Positions 16,297 to 25,474 of a stretch of 64,000 nt of DNA are shown in pieces. Source of the DNA: Lactobacillus sp. (GTDB lineage Bacteria > Bacillota > Bacilli > Lactobacillales > Lactobacillaceae); NCBI GenBank assembly GCA_022483245.1, contig JAKVNR010000001.1, positions 806,001 through 870,000 of the forward strand, read 5' to 3'. Made by a program: the position numbers and the translations under genes. The stretch's first letter is position 1, and the number at the start of each line of letters is the position of its first letter. Under the pieces are notes generated by a model that saw only the letters and a list, made by a program, of their open reading frames with translations, made no database searches and was not told where the DNA came from.

Positions 16297-16893
16297 TTAG
16301 TTTTTAACAGCCCATTGGTTATAGGCTAAAAGTGTTTTGGGATAAATTTTAGCACGTTGAGCAATCAAAAATGCCAAAGTATGGGCCAGTTCGTAGCCAA
16401 CACCAGCATCTAAATCTGCATAAGCTACTTTACGTGCTTCTTCTACACCAGGAAAATCACGGCCTGGTTCGATAAAGTCAGCCACAAAGACGATTTTATC
16501 CAAGGTAGTCATAGTGACATCCCCAGTTGTATGGCGTTTGACGGCGGTGATAATTTCTGGGTCAGTAATTTTTAAATCGTGCTTGATAAACCAGCTACCG
16601 ACAATGCCATGCCAGATCGCCCGATTATAATTTAAAAGGTCAGGGTCAAAGCCTTGTTCCCTAATTGTTTGCTGATAAATGGGAACTGGAATTTGCTTAG
16701 CATAATCATGAATGAAACCTGTTAAAGCAGCCTTGTTAACATCATAATGGTTTAATTTAGCCAATTTAACAGCTGTGCGGCTAACGCCAATGCAATGCTC
16801 AAAGCGGCGAGCATCCATCATACTTTTTTCTTTAGCGATAATTTGCTCGCTTGTTAGCGGCGAAAATGTTTCTGGCAGTGAAAAATCAGCCAC
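16297..16893 (-). CDS. yqeK: HD-domain hydrolase YqeK
   Basis: A 198-residue HD phosphohydrolase; family members hydrolyse diadenosine tetraphosphate symmetrically. HD residues are seen in RFEHCIGVSRTA and IHDYAKQ, with WHGIVGSW and KRHTTGD further on. I start it at a GTG that overlaps the end of nadD by 8 bases, with AGAAGGGG as ribosome binding site. The longer frame lies inside nadD and is not credible. It belongs to the nadD-yqeK-rsfS operon. Confidence 0.92.
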   Translation of the reverse strand: MADFSLPETFSPLTSEQIIAKEKSMMDARRFEHCIGVSRTAVKLAKLNHYDVNKAALTGFIHDYAKQIPVPIYQQTIREQGFDPDLLNYNRAIWHGIVGSWFIKHDLKITDPEIITAVKRHTTGDVTMTTLDKIVFVADFIEPGRDFPGVEEARKVAYADLDAGVGYELAHTLAFLIAQRAKIYPKTLLAYNQWAVKN

Positions 16894-17524
16894 GATAAAG
16901 CCCCTTCTCTTTAATGTACTGGCGCACGCTTTCTGGTACCAAATACCTAATTGAATTGCCAGTAGCAACATTCAATCGAATGGCAGTTGATGACAAGCGA
17001 ATATCCGGTGCATCGACCCAGATCATCGGGTATTGCGGATTTTGCGGATAACCTGGCCGGCGAATACCAACTAACGTTGCCAATTTGGCCAGTTCATCAG
17101 CATTCTTCCAAGTTGGGAAACTATTCACCTGGTCGCCGCCCATAATCAAGTAATAGTTATTTTGCGGAGCGTGCTGACGCAAATAATGCATCGTATCGAT
17201 CGTGTAAGAAACCCCGCCACGCTCAAGTTCGAGCAATTTAACTTTAAATTTCGGATTGTCTTTGGTTGCTAGCCGCAACATCTCGACCCGGTCTTCGGCA
17301 GAAACCCACTGGTCCATGTGCTTGTGCGGCGGAATATTGTCTGGAATAAACCAAACCTCATCAAGACGTAATTTTGTGAGCGCCTGCTGAGCACCGACCA
17401 AATGAGCAATATGAACAGGGTTAAAAGTGCCACCCATAATTCCAATCTGTTTACCCTTGTGATTTGGTAAGGGGGCTAACTCGACCTGCGTCATTTTTTC
17501 AGTCGCACATTGAGTATTTGCCAT
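16886..17524 (-). CDS. nadD: Nicotinate-nucleotide adenylyltransferase
   Basis: A 212-residue enzyme that adenylates nicotinate mononucleotide in NAD synthesis. The nucleotidyltransferase motif GGTFNPVHIAH lies at residues 31-41, and the C-terminal motif DAPDIRLSSTAIR is present. The N-terminus carries about 25 extra residues compared with usual NadD, so an internal start (MTQVEL) is possible. It begins 2 bases after the yqeH stop codon; yhbY, commonly found between these two genes, is missing. Confidence 0.95.
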   Translation of the reverse strand: MANTQCATEKMTQVELAPLPNHKGKQIGIMGGTFNPVHIAHLVGAQQALTKLRLDEVWFIPDNIPPHKHMDQWVSAEDRVEMLRLATKDNPKFKVKLLELERGGVSYTIDTMHYLRQHAPQNNYYLIMGGDQVNSFPTWKNADELAKLATLVGIRRPGYPQNPQYPMIWVDAPDIRLSSTAIRLNVATGNSIRYLVPESVRQYIKEKGLYRG

Positions 17525-17526
17525 CG

Positions 17527-18630
17527 TTAAATCAGCGCCTTTCTAACACCTTGACCAATTCCGCCTGGCGTATAAGTTCGAACATGACAGCCTGCTGGAA
17601 CAGTTACAAAACCGATCCCGCCAAAGAGCAGGTCACTTTTTTCATTGATTGAGTAATCACGGCCCTGCCATGCTGGCAGCTTGGTTCCCGTCTGCGGCGG
17701 AGTGAGCAGCTGCCCAGCCTGTTTTTCATAAAATTCATCAGCATGACTAGTCTTAGTGCGGTGAACATATAAGTCTCGGCTAACATAGACCACAAAACTA
17801 GTCCGCGGCCCCTGCAGGTAATCAATTCGGCCCAGCCCTGCCAAAAATAAAGTTTGACCAGGCTCAAGCTGATAAGTAGCAGGCTTTAACGGCTTACGCG
17901 GCAGCACTTGTTTTAATTCGGCGGCATTAAGCAAACCAGTTAGCTGCTGATCGGCAATAATTCCGGGAGTATCGACTAGGTTATGCCCGCCAGCTAGCGG
18001 AATTTCAATTCGATCTAGCGTGGTTCCAGGAAAGCGGCTGGTGGTAATCAAATCTTTTTCCGGGCTAACTTGGCTGATAATTTGATTCAGCAAAGTTGAT
18101 TTGCCTACATTAGTCATGCCGACAAAGTCAATGTCTTCACGTTCACTAAATTTTTGCAGGTAATCAACTAGTTCAGTCACTCCCTGCCCAGTTTGACCAC
18201 TAACTAGAAAAACAGCCTTCGGGAATAAACCAGCATTATTGGCGATTTGCCGCAGCCAATCCTTAATCCGGCTCAAGCGGCTATTTTTTGGAAAGAGGTC
18301 GATTTTATTACCGACCAAAATAAAATCATTATCGCCAATAAAGCGCGGCAGTGATGAAAGCAGCGAGCCATTAACGTCAAAAAGGTCAACCACATTGACG
18401 ATCATTGCAGGTTTTTGATTCAACTGCGAAAGCAGCTGCAAAAAGGTGTCGCGGTCTGCACTCACTGGCATAATTTGACCGTAATGTCGCAATTTAAAAC
18501 AGCGCTGACAATAAACATTGCCATCACCTGCCTCAGCTTTAGCTAAGCCGCTAGCCGGCACGTAGCCTGCTTGTTTAGGATTATCTGCTTGCAGGACGCT
18601 GCCGCACCCAATACAACGAATCTCACTCAT
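17527..18630 (-). CDS. yqeH: Ribosome biogenesis GTPase YqeH
   Basis: A 367-residue circularly permuted GTPase required for 30S subunit assembly. A zinc finger is formed by Cys6, Cys9, Cys41 and Cys44. The GTPase motifs appear in permuted order: the guanine-specificity motif VGNKIDLF first, then the P-loop GMTNVGKST and the DTPG motif. The C-terminal region is the usual RNA-binding domain. Its ATG overlaps the stop of yqeG by 4 bases. Confidence 0.96.
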   Translation of the reverse strand: MSEIRCIGCGSVLQADNPKQAGYVPASGLAKAEAGDGNVYCQRCFKLRHYGQIMPVSADRDTFLQLLSQLNQKPAMIVNVVDLFDVNGSLLSSLPRFIGDNDFILVGNKIDLFPKNSRLSRIKDWLRQIANNAGLFPKAVFLVSGQTGQGVTELVDYLQKFSEREDIDFVGMTNVGKSTLLNQIISQVSPEKDLITTSRFPGTTLDRIEIPLAGGHNLVDTPGIIADQQLTGLLNAAELKQVLPRKPLKPATYQLEPGQTLFLAGLGRIDYLQGPRTSFVVYVSRDLYVHRTKTSHADEFYEKQAGQLLTPPQTGTKLPAWQGRDYSINEKSDLLFGGIGFVTVPAGCHVRTYTPGGIGQGVRKALI

Positions 18631-19166
18631 TTTAAATGCTCCTCAAAGGTCACTCTTCGGCCAGTGACGATAAAAATTCCAAAGATAATTTTTTCAAAAA
18701 AGCGGTTAATCCGCGTATTCCATTTATCTGTTTCAACTAGCGGTTTAACTAACACAGAACCAACCCCAGCTATATTGGCAGCTTGAATATCGGTAATCAA
18801 TTGGTCGCCGACCATTAGGACCTGATCTTTTTGCAAATGAAACTTGCGCAATCCTCGCATAATACCAGTCGGTAAGGGTTTGCGCGCATGAGCAATAAAC
18901 TCAATGCCCCAAGGATCAAGAACTTTGCCTACCCGTTCATCGGAATTATTCGAAATTACCACTAACCTAATTCCAGCCGCTTGCAAATCTTGTTTCAGCT
19001 GTTTCATCTCTTGAGCTGTTTCTGCTTCATTCCAAGCTAGCAAGGTATTATCCAAGTCCGAAAAGACTGCCTTAATACCTTGTTTTGCTAGCTGATCTGG
19101 CTTTAAGTGATAAATGGTATCAATCGTATAACGGGGGTGCAGCCACATATCTAAACTCCTTTTCAT
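18627..19166 (-). CDS. yqeG: HAD superfamily phosphatase YqeG
   Basis: A 179-residue HAD (subfamily IIIA) phosphatase. Motif I is FSDLDNTLLAW, motif II VVISNNSD and the later acidic motif MVGDQLITDI. The substrate is unknown for most members, though related proteins act on phosphatidylglycerophosphate. It is the first gene of the yqeG-yqeH-nadD-yqeK-rsfS-tmcAL-yceD run. Confidence 0.93.
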   Translation of the reverse strand: MKRSLDMWLHPRYTIDTIYHLKPDQLAKQGIKAVFSDLDNTLLAWNEAETAQEMKQLKQDLQAAGIRLVVISNNSDERVGKVLDPWGIEFIAHARKPLPTGIMRGLRKFHLQKDQVLMVGDQLITDIQAANIAGVGSVLVKPLVETDKWNTRINRFFEKIIFGIFIVTGRRVTFEEHLK

Positions 19167-19198
19167 CCCACTATTATAATATATCCATCCTTGGATAA

Positions 19199-19233
19199 GA
19201 AAAAAGACGCGCCCTTATAGAGCACGTCTTTTA
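19199..19233 (-). terminator. Intrinsic terminator after rplT
   Basis: AAAAGACG and CGTCTTTT arms with short inner GC pairing and a T tail on the minus strand follow the rplT stop codon by about ten bases. Confidence 0.85.
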
Positions 19234-19242
19234 GCGATGAGC

Positions 19243-19599
19243 TTAGTTTAAAGCTTTCTTAGCAGTTGCAGCTAATTCAGCAAAAGTCTTTTCATCATTG
19301 TAAGCAATGTCAGCCAGCATCTTGCGGTTGATGGTTACGCCAGCTACCTTTAAGCCGTGCATTAACTTGCTGTATGATAAGCCATTTTGCCGAGCAGCAG
19401 CGTTAATCCGGGCAATCCATAAACGTCTGAACTCGCCCTTACGCTTCTTACGGTCACGGAAAGCATATTTGCGTGACACAAAGACTTGCGTGCTGGCTGC
19501 CTTGAATTCCATATGCTTAGCGCCACGGTAACCCTTGGCCAGCTTCATGATCTTCTTACGACGTTTGCGTGTTACAGTTCCACCTTTAACTCTTGGCAT
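19243..19599 (-). CDS. rplT: 50S ribosomal protein L20
   Basis: A 118-residue large-subunit protein needed early in assembly. It begins [16 protein letters not shown] and contains [21 protein letters not shown] and KMLADIA, all typical of L20. In Firmicutes L20 also represses its own operon through an RNA leader; a matching leader lies upstream of infC here. Confidence 0.98.
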   Translation of the reverse strand: MPRVKGGTVTRKRRKKIMKLAKGYRGAKHMEFKAASTQVFVSRKYAFRDRKKRKGEFRRLWIARINAAARQNGLSYSKLMHGLKVAGVTINRKMLADIAYNDEKTFAELAATAKKALN

Positions 19600-19633
19600 C
19601 TAAAATTCCTCCTCAAAAACTTTCTTATTTTTA

Positions 19634-19834
19634 TTAATGCATTTGGGAAAGCATCTGTTTGATGCGCTTCATGTCACTAGCTGAAACCATAGCAGCTTTT
19701 CTCAAATGACGACGTTGTTTCTTGGTCTTACCGTGGAAACGGTGGCCAGTGTAAGCGTGATGACGCTTCAAACCACCATTAGCGGTTCTCTTAAAGCGCT
19801 TTGCTGAAGCGCGGTGTGTCTTCATTTTTGGCAT
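19634..19834 (-). CDS. rpmI: 50S ribosomal protein L35
   Basis: A 66-residue basic protein beginning [17 protein letters not shown], characteristic of L35. It lies between infC and rplT in the conserved infC-rpmI-rplT operon. Confidence 0.98.
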   Translation of the reverse strand: MPKMKTHRASAKRFKRTANGGLKRHHAYTGHRFHGKTKKQRRHLRKAAMVSASDMKRIKQMLSQMH

Positions 19835-19855
19835 AATGTAATTCCTCCAAATTAA

Positions 19856-20386
19856 CTAATTTTTCTTTTTGTCCTTTTCGCTTGTTGGTGCCAGCATTAA
19901 GAACATTTGACGACCTTCCATCTTCGGCTTTGAAATTACAGTTGCAATATCTGAAGTTTCATCAGCCATCTTCAACAGAACTTGCCGTCCTAAATCCTTG
20001 TGGGTAATGGCCCGACCGCGAAAACGAATGGAAATCCGGACTTTTGCGCCCTTTTCCAAGAATTTGCGGGCATGCTTCAACTTAAAGTCAAAGTCATTGC
20101 CTTCAATTGTCGGACTTAAACGCAGCTCTTTCATTGCTACGACTTTTTGCTTCTTCCGAGATTCCTTAGCTTTCTTTTGCTGTTGGAACCGGAATTTGCC
20201 GTAGTCCATGATCCGAGCAACTGGTGGCTTAGCATTTGGCGACAAGAGCACCAAGTCTAAGTTTTCTTCGGCAGCTTGTCTTAAAGCTTCTTGCTTAGAC
20301 ACAACGCCAACTTGTTTGCCGTCAACGCCAATCAGCCGCACTTGGCGTGCCCGAATGGCCTCGTTTAAAATCATATTCCTTGGTAT
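19856..20386 (-). CDS. infC: Translation initiation factor IF-3 (probable AUA start)
   Basis: A 176-residue factor that prevents premature joining of ribosomal subunits and proofreads initiator tRNA. N- and C-terminal domains are visible (NEAIRARQVRLIG, PVARIMDYGKFRFQQQ, and later MKELRLSP and GRAITHKDLG). The first ATG in the frame (20374) is 21 bases from the Shine-Dalgarno sequence GGAGG (20396-20400). An in-frame ATA at 20384-20386 is at proper distance, and the frame is closed by TGA three codons upstream. I therefore place the start at ATA. Rare start codons are a known autoregulatory feature of infC. Confidence 0.93.
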   Translation of the reverse strand: MPRNMILNEAIRARQVRLIGVDGKQVGVVSKQEALRQAAEENLDLVLLSPNAKPPVARIMDYGKFRFQQQKKAKESRKKQKVVAMKELRLSPTIEGNDFDFKLKHARKFLEKGAKVRISIRFRGRAITHKDLGRQVLLKMADETSDIATVISKPKMEGRQMFLMLAPTSEKDKKKN

Positions 20387-20407
20387 GAGTCTTCACCTCC
20401 ATGTTAA

Positions 20408-20535
20408 TTTGAGGACAAGAAAAAAGCGGGTCACAGACTACCCGCTTTTAATCAACAGAAATTATCGATCAGCCCAGAGGTTAGCTTAACTTAGGCGAGA
20501 AGCGGGAAGCTTCTTCTTGTTCTCAACTTCTATAT
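20408..20535 (-). promoter_or_regulatory. L20-type leader and attenuator of infC-rpmI-rplT
   Basis: On the minus strand a terminator hairpin (AAAGCGGGT with ACCCGCTTT, followed by a T run, at about 20420-20449) precedes infC. Upstream lies a segment containing CTTCCCGCTTCTC, whose CCCGCTT could pair with the terminator arm as an alternative structure. This matches the layout of the Firmicute L20 leader, in which L20 binding favours termination. Assignment rests on layout and motifs, not a covariance search. Confidence 0.7.
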
Positions 20536-20565
20536 GATACTCTTGCCTTCAGCCAAGGTCAATCT

Positions 20566-22500
20566 TTATTTTTCTTCACGTGAATATGAAGCAACGTCAG
20601 CGGCAATCTTCTTTAAGAAGTCTGCCCGGCTCATTGAAATTTCATCAGCCGTGCCATAAGGACGAACGTTAACACTTTCGCTCTTCATTTCGTCATCACC
20701 AACAACCAGGGTGTATGGAACTTTCTGGGTTTGTGATTCACGAATCTTGTAGCCCAGTTTTTCATTCCGCATATCAACATGAGCTCTAAAGCCGCGCTTG
20801 TTCAAATCATCGCGCAGCTTCTTAGCATAGTCGCCGTGAGCATCTAAGTTAACTGGAATAATTTCAGCTTGAACTGGCGCCAGCCAAGTTGGGAAGGCAC
20901 CTTTGTAAATTTCAGTTAAGTAAGCAATGAACCGTTCCATCGTCCCCACGATACCGCGGTGAATCATCACTGGCCGGTGTTCTTCACCGTCTTGACCAAC
21001 ATAAGTTAAGCCAAACCGTTCTGGCAGCATGAAGTCTAACTGAATCGTTGACATAGTTTCATCATTGCCTAAGGCCGTCTTAGTTTGAATATCAAGCTTT
21101 GGACCGTAGAAGGCAGCTTCGCCTTCAGCTTCAACGTAGTCAAGGCCAAGGTCGTCCATAGCGCCTTTCAGCATCTTTTGACTGCGTTCCCACATTTCAT
21201 CGTTAGCAAAGTACTTGTCAGTGTTCTTTGGATCACGGTATGACAATCTGAAGTAGTAATCAGTAATGTCAAAGTCTTTATAAACATCCATAATCAATTG
21301 CAAGATCTTGGCAAATTCAGTTTGTACTTGGTCAAGTGCAACAAAAGTGTGACCATCGTTCAGGGTCATTTCACGTACCCGCTGCAAACCTGACAAAGCG
21401 CCAGATTTTTCATAACGGTGCATCATCCCTAGTTCGGCAATCCGAATTGGCAATTCACGGTATGAACGAATATGGTGCTTGTAAATTTGAATGTGGCTTG
21501 GGCAGTTCATTGGCCGCAATTCTAGCATTTCACCATCACCCATATCCATTGGTGGGAACATGTCATCACGGTAGTGAGCCCAGTGGCCAGAAGTCTTATA
21601 AGCATCCAAATTCATCAAAACTGGGGTGTAAACGTGTTCGTAGCCATCGCCCACTTCTTTATCGATGATGTAGCGCTCAATTGTCCGGCGAATCGTAGCC
21701 CCCTTTGGCATCCAGTAAGGAAGACCAGCACCTACTTTAGGATCAACAAAGAACAGGTCCAAATCACGGCCAATCGTCCGGTGGTCACGCTCTTTAATTT
21801 CTGCCCGCCGCTTCAAGTCAGCTTCTAAATCAGCCTTCTTGAAGAAAGCAGTCCCGAAAATCCGTTGCAGCATTGGGTTAGAAGACTTGCCCAGCCAGTA
21901 AGCACCGGCAACTGACAACAGTTTGAATTGTTTGATTTTGCCAGTATTTGGCAACAAAGCTTCGTAACCAAAGTCCACAAAGTCGCCAAGTTGGTAAGCA
22001 TCAACTGGATCGCTTTCTTTGGCCAGCAAATCTGTCTTAAATGGATCGTCAGCAAACTTCTTAGCCAAGTCAGCCTTAGCAATTTTAACTGCCTTAATAG
22101 CTTCGCCATTCTTGATGACCTTCTGCATAGCCTTTTCAAATTTTGGCAATTCACCGATTTTAATTTGGTCTTTCTTGTCAGTATCAACATAGAAGCCATC
22201 TGCATCAGCCGCATGATTGCCAAAATGCAGTTCAGGATAAGCTTGCTTTGCCACTGCAGCAAAGACGAAGGCTGCGGTTGCCCGTAAAACATTCAAGCCT
22301 TCTTCGTCTTTGTCAGTCAAAATAGCAACTTCATGATCGCCGCTCAATTCGTATGATAATGGTTTAACTTCACCATCAACTTTAGCTGCAACTGCGGCTT
22401 TTCCTAAAGAAACGGCAATGCTGCTAGCTAATTCACCAACAGAAACTGCTTGATCAAATTCTTTTTTGCTGCCATCTGGCAGAGTGATAGCAAAACTCAT
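20566..22500 (-). CDS. thrS: Threonyl-tRNA synthetase
   Basis: A 644-residue class II synthetase with an N-terminal TGS domain (about 1-60), the second additional/editing domain, the catalytic core and a C-terminal anticodon-binding domain. Zinc-site and motif 2 regions are visible ([36 protein letters not shown]), as is motif 3 ([18 protein letters not shown]). I start at [10 protein letters not shown] because GGAGG lies 8 bases upstream; the longer frame enters the T-box leader. Confidence 0.97.
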   Translation of the reverse strand: MSFAITLPDGSKKEFDQAVSVGELASSIAVSLGKAAVAAKVDGEVKPLSYELSGDHEVAILTDKDEEGLNVLRATAAFVFAAVAKQAYPELHFGNHAADADGFYVDTDKKDQIKIGELPKFEKAMQKVIKNGEAIKAVKIAKADLAKKFADDPFKTDLLAKESDPVDAYQLGDFVDFGYEALLPNTGKIKQFKLLSVAGAYWLGKSSNPMLQRIFGTAFFKKADLEADLKRRAEIKERDHRTIGRDLDLFFVDPKVGAGLPYWMPKGATIRRTIERYIIDKEVGDGYEHVYTPVLMNLDAYKTSGHWAHYRDDMFPPMDMGDGEMLELRPMNCPSHIQIYKHHIRSYRELPIRIAELGMMHRYEKSGALSGLQRVREMTLNDGHTFVALDQVQTEFAKILQLIMDVYKDFDITDYYFRLSYRDPKNTDKYFANDEMWERSQKMLKGAMDDLGLDYVEAEGEAAFYGPKLDIQTKTALGNDETMSTIQLDFMLPERFGLTYVGQDGEEHRPVMIHRGIVGTMERFIAYLTEIYKGAFPTWLAPVQAEIIPVNLDAHGDYAKKLRDDLNKRGFRAHVDMRNEKLGYKIRESQTQKVPYTLVVGDDEMKSESVNVRPYGTADEISMSRADFLKKIAADVASYSREEK

Positions 22501-22513
22501 CTTATACCTCCAA

Positions 22514-22728
22514 ATAAAAAACGTCCCTTCGATCAAATGATCAAAAGGACGTTAACACGTGGTTCCACCTAAATTCAGAGCAGGATAGCCTGCTCCCTCA
22601 AATGCCGATAAAGGTGGCACGCCTAAATCTCAAATTTTATAGCTGGAAAGGTGGGGTGCATTCCTAACGAGGGCTTCCAGAACAATGGCCCTTCTCTCTG
22701 AACGGTTTGCATCATGTCTTTCTAATGC
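22514..22728 (-). promoter_or_regulatory. T-box leader of thrS
   Basis: The T-box motif (AGGTGGAACCACGTG on the minus strand, about 22557-22571) is followed by a terminator hairpin (AACGTCC with GGACGTT) and a T run at about 22516-22552. An ACC threonine specifier is plausible in the Stem I region near 22645-22655, but I could not fix it. It senses uncharged tRNA-Thr. Confidence 0.88.
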
Positions 22729-22733
22729 CAATT

Positions 22734-22761
22734 ATTATACTCACAGTTATTCAGAAATCAA
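22734..22761 (-). promoter_or_regulatory. Promoter of the thrS T-box transcript
   Basis: On the minus strand TTGATT (22756-22761) and a perfect TATAAT (22734-22739) are spaced by 16 bases, directly before the T-box leader and right after dnaI. Confidence 0.72.
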
Positions 22762-22764
22762 GTA

Positions 22765-23679
22765 CTATTGCCGACGATTTGGACCAGCCACTACGATCTC
22801 TGGCGCCAGCATTCTTACTCGCTCTAGCAAGCGCTTAGCTTTAACTGGATCAATACTATCTTTAGTTTCCGCAAAATGCTTACCCAAAGTTGCCTGGTCA
22901 AAGTTTGAACTAAAGAAAGTTGGGCGCTGATTATCCATTCTGCTTTGCAAAATCACGCCTAAAACGTCATCGCGTGACCACTGGCTTAAACTTTCCGCCC
23001 CAATATCATCAAAAATCAAAATTTGCGCAGTACTTAACCGGCGAATTTCAGCATTAACGGTACCAGCCTTGATTTTGCTGCCTAAACTTGCGATAAAAGT
23101 TGGCACGTGCAAAAAGACAACTTGCGCTCCTTGTGCTGTCAAACGATTAGCCATCGCCGCTAAAATAAAAGTTTTACCGACGCCAAAATCTCCGGACAGG
23201 TAAAAGCCGCGAGCATGCGCGTTTTGCTTGAACTTTTCTGGAAAACTTGCTGCCGCAGCAATCGCATCATAGCGGCCATCACCTGCTTGCACATCTAAGC
23301 TAGAAAAATCGGCCTGACGCAAACTTTCAGGCAAGTCAATCAAATGCAAGCGACGGTTTTGAGCTTGTTTAGCTTGAGCCTGACGCAATTCTGGAGTTGG
23401 CCGATAAGTCAGATCAATCACTGAACCGTTCAAAAACAAGTGCGGTTCATAGCCAGCAATGATGGCATGGCCGCGTGCCAAATCACGCTTTTGTACATAA
23501 AAAGCATATAAATTAGCTTGACTGCGCTGGATAATCTCTGGCGTTAAATCTTGTCGATGTCCTCGCAAAAAAGCTTGCACTTCTGGATCCTTCATCGCCG
23601 TTTGGAATAATTGTTGAGGATCAATAGTGCGATCATGCTTGTTAATGACCGATTGCAAGACTTTGCTAATGTGCTCCAT
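22765..23679 (-). CDS. dnaI: Primosomal helicase loader DnaI
   Basis: A 304-residue AAA+ ATPase that loads the replicative helicase. The N-terminal domain (about 1-120) is the helicase-binding region, though no zinc-binding cysteine set is evident. The C-terminal ATPase has Walker A GDFGVGKTFI, Walker B ILIFDDIGAES and an arginine-finger region. It overlaps the end of dnaB by 14 bases with GGGGAG as ribosome binding site, the standard dnaB-dnaI pair of Bacilli. Confidence 0.95.
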   Translation of the reverse strand: MEHISKVLQSVINKHDRTIDPQQLFQTAMKDPEVQAFLRGHRQDLTPEIIQRSQANLYAFYVQKRDLARGHAIIAGYEPHLFLNGSVIDLTYRPTPELRQAQAKQAQNRRLHLIDLPESLRQADFSSLDVQAGDGRYDAIAAAASFPEKFKQNAHARGFYLSGDFGVGKTFILAAMANRLTAQGAQVVFLHVPTFIASLGSKIKAGTVNAEIRRLSTAQILIFDDIGAESLSQWSRDDVLGVILQSRMDNQRPTFFSSNFDQATLGKHFAETKDSIDPVKAKRLLERVRMLAPEIVVAGPNRRQ

Positions 23680-25000
23680 CGTCTGCTCCCCTTTGCTTAC
23701 CCTTTAACAATTCTTGCAGTTGAGCCGGGGTAATTTTGCTATTATGACTGGCCTGTTTAGCCTGCCAATCTGTACCTTGCTCAACTCGCTTATTGCTGCG
23801 CCGCTGATAATGGCGCTGCTGCTTATTTTTAAATTTCTTGGTATAGACAATTGCAGCTGCTGTGGTAGTAATTCCATGCTGGAGCCAGTCGTTTGCAATC
23901 CGGTCAGCCCGATTTTGCGTCAAAATAGCATCGTAGTCTAAACAGGTCTTAACCACCAAGTTAGTCATCGCTGGCGTTAACCCGGATCTATTTTGCAAAT
24001 TGAAAATGACGCGGCGTTCTTGGGCTGTAACGTAGCCGCCCTTGCTCTGCTTGATTTTTTCAAGAAAAGCAGGTGCTGGCAGCTGATTGACCTCTTGCAG
24101 CAATCGATCGTCGGCTTGATCGAGCTGCCGCACAACTGCTTCAGCGCTTTGCCGGCTGGCAGATGTCAGCTGGCGTCTTAAATGATTAGCTTGCTTAGCT
24201 GGACCCGCCTGATTAGCTGACTGTTCAATCAACTTCATATCGAGTTCGTCTTTACCAGGCACAAGTGTTGGCAAAACGACTTGCACAAAATCATCAACGC
24301 TATAACGATAAAACGCCATAATCGTAGCGATTTGCTGACGATGAGCGTTAATCTCATCAGCCGAAATATGATAAGCCTGCAGCCGTTCTTGCAAATACGG
24401 CCAATCAATCTGAAAGTCGCTCTGCGAGTTAAGCACTGAACTATTGCGGCCTGCTGGCTGCTTTTCTAACGGAGCATTTGCCAATTGTTCAGGTGTCAGG
24501 CTAAATACGTCAAAAAAGCTGGCACTAACATCTTTTGCGTCTTGCACCGTTAATAGTTGAGCTGCAAATTGTTTTCGCAATCGTTTGAAAGCGACCACCC
24601 CAACTTTTTCTAGTAATAAGCTGCGCAAGAGAAATTCATCAAAAAAGTCCTCAGCTGCTAGCACTGGCAGCAGTTGCAGTTTAAGAACTTGCCCTAGGAC
24701 CACATTCTGATCGAGATAATTTTTACATAAACCAACTGCTTCTAGTTTATGCAAAGCGGTAAAGATTGGTTTCAACCCGCAATCCAGCTCAGTTTCTAGC
24801 TGCAGCAGCGTGCGGTAGTCACTCGCCAGCGGCAAGGAACTATATTCATTCGCCAAGGTTAAATATAAAGCTACTGCCTGATTGCCGACTAGCGGCTGGT
24901 ACAGCTTTGTTAACACCTGCATCTGTTTAGAAGTTACGTCAAGCTGGTTAATTACATAAAAAGGCTGTTTGGGATCATCGCTGTAAAACAAATCTACCAC
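23666..25000 (-). CDS. dnaB: Replication initiation and membrane attachment protein DnaB
   Basis: A 444-residue Firmicute-specific primosome protein (not the DnaB helicase) that helps recruit helicase to origins and restart sites. An N-terminal winged-helix region (LYQPLVGNQAVALYLTLANE) is followed by DnaD-like domains in the C-terminal half (SGLTPAMTNLVVKTCLDYD). The basic Gln/Arg-rich C-terminus is typical. It lies between nrdR and dnaI as in other Bacilli. Confidence 0.93.
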   Translation of the reverse strand: MVDLFYSDDPKQPFYVINQLDVTSKQMQVLTKLYQPLVGNQAVALYLTLANEYSSLPLASDYRTLLQLETELDCGLKPIFTALHKLEAVGLCKNYLDQNVVLGQVLKLQLLPVLAAEDFFDEFLLRSLLLEKVGVVAFKRLRKQFAAQLLTVQDAKDVSASFFDVFSLTPEQLANAPLEKQPAGRNSSVLNSQSDFQIDWPYLQERLQAYHISADEINAHRQQIATIMAFYRYSVDDFVQVVLPTLVPGKDELDMKLIEQSANQAGPAKQANHLRRQLTSASRQSAEAVVRQLDQADDRLLQEVNQLPAPAFLEKIKQSKGGYVTAQERRVIFNLQNRSGLTPAMTNLVVKTCLDYDAILTQNRADRIANDWLQHGITTTAAAIVYTKKFKNKQQRHYQRRSNKRVEQGTDWQAKQASHNSKITPAQLQELLKGKQRGADDGAH

Positions 25001-25006
25001 GGCTAA

Positions 25007-25474
25007 CTAGCTCTCTTTCTGTCGTTTGGCCATCATGTCGTACAAAGTTTTCATGAAACCCGAGACATCGGTAAATTGGCGGTAAACACTAGCAAAGCGA
25101 ATATAAGCCACATCATCCAATTCAGCCAAGTTGTCCATGACCAGCTGGCCGATTTCTTTTGAGGTGACCTCGGTTTGTCCATCCTTGCGAACAACTGATT
25201 CCACATGATCCACGACTTCATTTAGCTGCTGACTGCTAATCGGACGCTTTTCAGCTGCTCGGAGCAAACCGCGCAAAATTTTCTGCCGTTGAAAAGGTTC
25301 GCGAGTGCCATCATTTTTAATCACTAACAATGGTGTGTGCTCAACCCGTTCAAAAGTAGTAAAACGGTAGCCGCAACGTTCACACTCACGGCGCCGGCGA
25401 ATAACTTCACCGCCACTAGTTGGACGCGAATCTAAAACATGCGATGAATTTTGATGACAATGCGGACAAATCAT
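25007..25474 (-). CDS. nrdR: Transcriptional repressor NrdR
   Basis: A 155-residue repressor of ribonucleotide reductase genes. It begins MICPHCHQNSSHVLDSRP, with a zinc ribbon formed by two CxxC pairs (CPHC, CERC), then an ATP-cone (about 49-139). I start at the ATG that overlaps the coaE stop (ATGA); a longer frame exists but lies inside coaE. No NrdR box is expected inside this operon. Confidence 0.96.
   Translation of the reverse strand: MICPHCHQNSSHVLDSRPTSGGEVIRRRRECERCGYRFTTFERVEHTPLLVIKNDGTREPFQRQKILRGLLRAAEKRPISSQQLNEVVDHVESVVRKDGQTEVTSKEIGQLVMDNLAELDDVAYIRFASVYRQFTDVSGFMKTLYDMMAKRQKES

Noticed and set aside
21825-22292. A 155-codon minus-strand open frame inside thrS in another frame
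   Set aside because: Its leucine-, serine- and glutamine-rich product is the out-of-frame reading of thrS and matches no family I know.
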